The notes under the pieces: model-generated
What the model was told of the DNA's origin: nothing
What the model saw: the letters and a program-made list of their open reading frames with translations, nothing else
Databases searched by the model: none
Shown: positions 59,097 to 64,000 of the stretch, piece after piece
Position numbering within the stretch: position 1 is the stretch's first letter
Layout: each line of letters starts with the position of its first letter
Program-made: the position numbers and the translations under genes
Assembly (NCBI GenBank): GCA_963920665.1
Contig: OY987267.1
Span: 6,634,001-6,698,000 of the forward strand
Reading direction: 5' to 3'
Length of the DNA: 64,000 nt
Origin: Straminergon stramineum
Lineage: Eukaryota; Streptophyta; Bryopsida; Hypnales; Calliergonaceae

Positions 59097-60369
59097 AGAG
59101 GTCGAATGTATTGGGGCGGAGGATGGATGCCGCTGGAACAATCGGGATCAGGATGCTGCGGAACCAGGAAAATCCGTTGGGTTGCAGAGTGCAGTATACT
59201 TCCGGCCGGAGAGTGATCGCCAGTCGAATCGGTCGCGAGCAATCCGTGTGATGAGCACCTGTTGGGTTGGAGGCGTTGAGAGGCGCTGGCAATCTGGGGA
59301 AGGGCTGGAGTGCAAGTAATGGCGCATGCTGGCCTGGCTTTTAAAGCTGTGGGGGTCGACTGTCTCGATCTTATTGTTGCGAAATTCGCGGGCCAAGTGA
59401 ATGCCTCGGCCGTGGTCTTCGACCATCTATTTTGTTTGTGAATTTGTTAGTCCGCTGATTCGTGCTCTTTTCGGCATGAGGCAAAATCACACCGTTCTGA
59501 GGTGGACGGAAGGACTCCGCGCGGTCGGCAGTCCTTAATTACGTTGAGGCGCCGCCAATTGGAGAACGACGTGTATCCCGCCGAAAGGGCTGTGGATGTG
59601 AAGTTGTGAGTTCGTTGTAAAGCGGTTGGTGTTGTCTCCTAAATTAAGCGTCTTACGTGACTGATGAGGTGTTGCATTCTCTGGTCTCGCCGAAAGCCAC
59701 TGCCATTCTTAGAACGGAGATCTCGTTTCTTGACTGGTTTCTGTCCGTGTGACCTCCGTGATTTGTGTAGGGTGGTGACGGCGACCACCGTTCTTTTCGA
59801 GCACATTCATTGTGCCAATTTCCACTCTGAAGATACGAAGGATTTCGTTTATGGCGGTTCTTTTTCTGAAACTTAGTTAGGTTTTCCACCTTGTTGAAAT
59901 GCTTGAATGTTTTAATTTATTGTATGCCATGTGGATCTTGCGCTACCTTGACTCTTCGCTTCGGAGGTTGTTCGATTTCTTTCAGCAGTCGTAGCCCGTG
60001 GAATGCGAGGCACGGCCGTGCATCACCGGCTCTTATGAAAGCAGAACCATGCATTCGTTGAGAACAAATGATAATTCCAGAGATTTTGATACATGATGTA
60101 TATCATTCCTGAATCTCATTACACATCTGAGATCTGGGACCTGGTAATTGAATATCAATATAATCTGTAAGACTTTTACCAGCAGTTTATATCAAAGTTT
60201 GAATCATCTTTTGTTACTGTATTGGAGCTTTGTTCTTTGCAAGCTTTAGGCTTTGATGCTTCTCTCCATCGTTAAGGAAGGAGCACGATTGGTGACTGGC
60301 AGAGACGAGACATCTATCTCATTCACCCTCGCCGACTCGACTGATCGCCGTCGTGAAATTCTCAAAGAA

Positions 60370-61000
60370 ATAAATCAAAGCTCACTGACATTGCAGATCT
60401 GCTTGAAGACTTAATGAAACAACACCATCCTACTCACGCAGTTGCTGAAGAGGAAGCTGAAATCAAACAGTATCGCAAATGGAATCATTGAGATCAACAT
60501 TGTGACTGTAGTCCTTTCGAGAATCTTTGTCTGCTTTGTAACGACAGAGCTTCTCCATAGGCTACTGATACGGTACCTAGGAAGGTATTACAATTCACGG
60601 TCTGGTGAAAAGCTTCACGGAACATTCCCAAACCCCTGCCCTGCATTATTGCACTGACGTTGCTTCAGCTGGTGGCAAGTAGGTCTAATGATGTCTGTCT
60701 TCTATCTGCGACCCCACATAGATGACGGTGCTGGCACTGTTACTTTGGTGAAGAGCAATCAGAGTCCAAGTCACGATTCGCCTTATCGACAGCTTTCTGT
60801 AGACAGACGTGGTCATGTATGCACAAAATCAACCGAATGACTGTTGCTTGTGCGATCACGTTGCCATCAAGGCAACAACAGAAGTCATCCCTGCATTTGT
60901 AATTCTGTATTCAACTGCCGACTGATTTACCGCTACTACTTGCGTGTATGCCAGAAGATTTGTCTGCTACTAATCACCACCTGCCTTGTCTCGCAATCGC
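60370..61000 (+). pseudogene. Decayed gene fragment in the outer right arm
   Basis: Counterpart of 43765-44480 at about 85-88% identity, with an indel near 60620 and other frame changes. Neither copy keeps one long frame, which argues against strong selection on either. Confidence 0.35.
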
Positions 61001-64000
61001 ACGTTATGGAATTCTAAAACGGCGAAAACTGTATATTCTTCCACTAATGCAGTTTCCAACGCCTATTCCTTGCTAAAACATCCGGGATGTCGGTGACGGT
61101 GTATCGCTTTCTTCGCGAGTTTGGTCTACACCGAGTATTACAAGGTACAGTACGCAAAGGATGGTGACTTCGAATTTGATGTACTCGTTAGCGTCGTCCA
61201 CAGTGAGACAATTTTTTTGCAAAAACGGGAAGAGCTCACGCTTGATCGCAAGGGAGGCAGGAAGCTCAACGTCGATCCTGTCGATTTCTAGGTTTCGAGA
61301 TAGCCTGTTGAGGCCTCTTGCTCTGTCAACTACTGTTTCTCGCGATCGGCTAATATCTCTTTTGCTGTCACACTCAGCTCTGCGAAATGACTTCTTCGCA
61401 ACTACGATTTCGCTACCTAGAGTGACGAGTTATACTGAACTTGAATCTCCGAGATTTATACTCAGCTTGAAACCCTAAACCCTGAAATTTGCGTGCGCTA
61501 GTCCTGTCCACGATTAGTCTCTCACCAAGCTACGATTTCTGAAACCTCGAATTGCAGATTGATGGCCCTTCCAGGATCTGCGCAAAGGAACGGCATTCAA
61601 GAGCTGCCTGAGATTCGTAACGCTCCTGGAAGACCAAGTTTTGCACATTTTTGCCTTTATCTTTGTCCCTCAATTTCATCAAATTGGCCAAAGAGGAGGA
61701 ATTTTCTTTCGAAGATTCAATAATGCTTTGGATGATTCAGAATTTACACAAAACAAAACATTCCCAAGAAGCACCTTGTTCATCATCTAGAATATGGACT
61801 ATGGAGGACTTAGAGATTAGCTAATCTACAAATTCTTACGTAGTAAATCTTTGTTTAGTTCCAAAAAACAATTGACAAAAGCTAATGAGGATGGGCAACT
61901 TGGATCATTGCAAAAATTATATACCATAGCTTCCTAGCAATTTAGGCAATTATCTGCCTAATAATTAATTAAAATGCAAAAAACAATAAGCACTTCAAAA
62001 GATAATATATTAAAATTAGATAGTTTAATAAAAGAATGAAAATAAGTTAGGCATTCATTTAAGTCGTTTTTATAATTTTTGAACTATCTTCAGTGATCAC
62101 ATTTAGGTTTCTTTTACCTAAACCCTTGTCTTAACCTTCAAAGCCTAACTCACTATCTTGTATGTCAAGGTTTTATTAAGTATTAGGATTTTTTGTATGT
62201 AAAGAATATGTTTTGATTATGAGAGATTATACTCTTAAATGGTCAAAATGGTGAGGCAAAAAACTTTGCAATATATATTTATACAATTAATGACAAACTA
62301 AGAAAAGATGCAAAATTGTGTGGAGCAAGATGAATTTCTATGAATTGATTGCAAGTTGAATTTGGTTATGAATTAGAGTTTCTTTTCATATATTGATTTC
62401 TTTTTTTATTAATTATTTAGAAAAAACTAGTTCAAGAATTTTCCAAAAATTTAGGGACCATTTTAATTATTATCATTTTTGAACAAGCAACTAGGATACT
62501 ATAAGTCTTAAAATTTTCAAATCTATTTATCAATTATTGTGAATTCCTCAAGATATTAAGATTCATTTTAGGTACAAAATAGGTTTCTATAAAATTCTTA
62601 CTTTTTGTGCATGTGTGTAAAAACTATATAGATGCATATTGTAATGTAAAATATCAAGGAATTGTACACCCAAATTTTGTTTCAATCTATAACTAAAAAA
62701 TCAAGAAATTATGTACTATGGAGATAGCAATTTGATCATTTTGGATTCCATGAACCAATTGTTTCACAATATTTCCAAATAGAGAGGCCAAGAGAGGGCC
62801 TTCAATAGTATCATTCGCCTGTAGTAGAAATTCTTCATTGTACAATGGTTTAAAATTCATAGACAAGCTTGAGTAATGCCACATTTAACTACTTTTGGAC
62901 TATTCATTGAATTTTGGACTAAGCATTTGAAGATCACCAAGTAATAACATATGGAGATCTCTCAATGTTTGTGTAGATATCCAGATGTTTTGTATTGATA
63001 TCCAGATGTTTTGCATAGATCTCCCAATGTTTTGAATTGTACCTTGATGACCATTTTTTTTCTCCCAATGACCATTATTAGTTCTGGACTTTCAAAAGTC
63101 TAGAACTAGTTAAATGTGGCATAGTATACAATTTTCAACAATGAAAGAAGTTTCAATTCATGAAAAGTAAAGGGTATCTTGCAACTTAAGATTGAAGTTC
63201 AAGAATTGTATTTGGTATTGAATAGAATGTTTTAGAAAATCCAAAACCAAAGAAAATGTGGAAGGGGGGAGACATGTCAAATCATCATGAATCAAAAACA
63301 ATTCATTGACATTCTACTCAACTTCTAATTATTTAAAGTATATACACCATAAAATATTAAAGATGTACTTTAGAAATGGTGTTGTTACTGATAGAAGACT
63401 TTGAAGACATTTACAATTTTTTGGGTGTTATTTTGCTATCATGGCCACTTTACATATGCCTTTCTAGGAAGAAAATTAAAAGAGTCTTTGTCTTACAAAA
63501 TGGTCTTATTTTATGTTGATTGATACTTCTTGGTTCTCTTTCTTATTTTTTGTCATTTACTTTTATATATGTATATACAAATATAATATATAATATTTAC
63601 AAACACTGAATTTTCAAATAATTAAATTCAATGTTATGCATCAGGCTTGTGAGTTATGTTGCTTTTCATATATTAATTCAAGTTTTAATAGTGTGAAGAA
63701 AAATTCAAAGAGTGACATTGAATTCCCTTCAACTTTGTCAATAATTACTTCAAGGTTAACTAGTCATAATTTGGATTTAAGCACTACTAGTCAGAATGAG
63801 ACATTTTTGTCTTATTGTTTGATTAACTGAAATTTAATTTATATATATATGCACGTTTAATGGAACCAATGTTATTTTATTTGAAGAGTATGGGGATATT
63901 TTTGTCAAGTTTTATTAACACAAATAATGTTCATCCCTCAATCTAATGATATAAAGATTGTTTTATTAAAAATATATCTTCTACAATGAGATCAACTAAA
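61001..64000. other. Right flank of the inverted repeat
   Basis: 61.0-61.65 kb is moderately GC-rich. One plus frame at 61,106-61,291 reads YTEYYKVQYAKDGDFEFDVL and continues HSETIFLQKREELTL to a stop, protein-like but unrecognised; an overlapping frame (61161-61478) is also open. A telo-box AAACCCTAAACCCT lies at 61470. From 61.7 kb on the sequence is AT-rich with no gene I can support. Confidence 0.35.

Larger units (their letters stand above)
56579..61000 (-). repeat. Right arm of the giant inverted repeat
   Basis: Reverse complement of 43765-48118 (see that entry). The homology fades near 61000 after a stretch matching the left arm's ACCACCTGCC segment. A net shift of about 63 bp separates inner and outer parts, so the outer parts have accumulated indels that the inner parts have not. 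Confidence 0.95.

Noticed and set aside
1..64000. tRNA and rRNA genes
   Set aside because: I saw no sequence with tRNA B-box plus cloverleaf potential or rRNA conserved blocks by eye. A tRNAscan or covariance search would be decisive and was not possible.

Overview
This is nuclear DNA from a land plant. The genes have spliceosomal introns and belong to plant families (a MUR3-like GT47 glycosyltransferase, a plastid-type FAD oxidoreductase, a GIL1/IRK-interacting-like protein). They sit as GC-richer islands in very AT-rich, transposon-filled DNA. A piece of mitochondrial nad1 embedded at 19.3 kb has residues typical of early-diverging land plants and stops near codon 96, close to the nad1i287 intron site known from mosses. 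I infer a bryophyte, less likely a lycophyte; no single feature proves the species.

Layout. 1-7.6 kb: AT-rich DNA with small inverted-repeat elements and no recognisable gene. 7.65-10.92 kb (minus): three-exon xyloglucan-galactosyltransferase-like gene. 12.1-16.6 kb: miniature transposons, a GC-rich tandem repeat and a 520-bp hairpin. 18.6-20.4 kb: a 54-bp-period minisatellite interrupted by a chimeric nad1/nad2 mitochondrial insertion. 23.4-31.8 kb: a nested transposon stack. A TTAA-flanked element holds a TA-flanked element and a 6.8-kb CACTA-like element, which itself holds two more TTAA-flanked elements. 35.9-40.0 kb (plus): five-exon DAO-type FAD oxidoreductase with a transit-peptide-like first exon. 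41.1-42.9 kb (minus): GIL1/IRKI-like gene. 43.8-61.0 kb: a giant inverted repeat with about 4.4-kb arms and an 8.5-kb spacer. Each arm carries an identical gene for a small secreted His/Pro-rich protein, and the two copies converge. The spacer holds tandem LTR-like repeats split by a second, 4.9-kb copy of the CACTA-like element. 61-64 kb: mostly AT-rich DNA without a recognisable gene.

The protein genes do not form an operon or an obvious pathway; they are independent plant loci. The strongest signals are structural: transposon insertions that can be read against empty sites inside this same window, and the inverted repeat, whose arms run from about 85% identity at the outer ends to no visible difference over the inner 2.8 kb. 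Exon boundaries were placed by GT-AG signals and reading-frame continuity; no transcript data were available.
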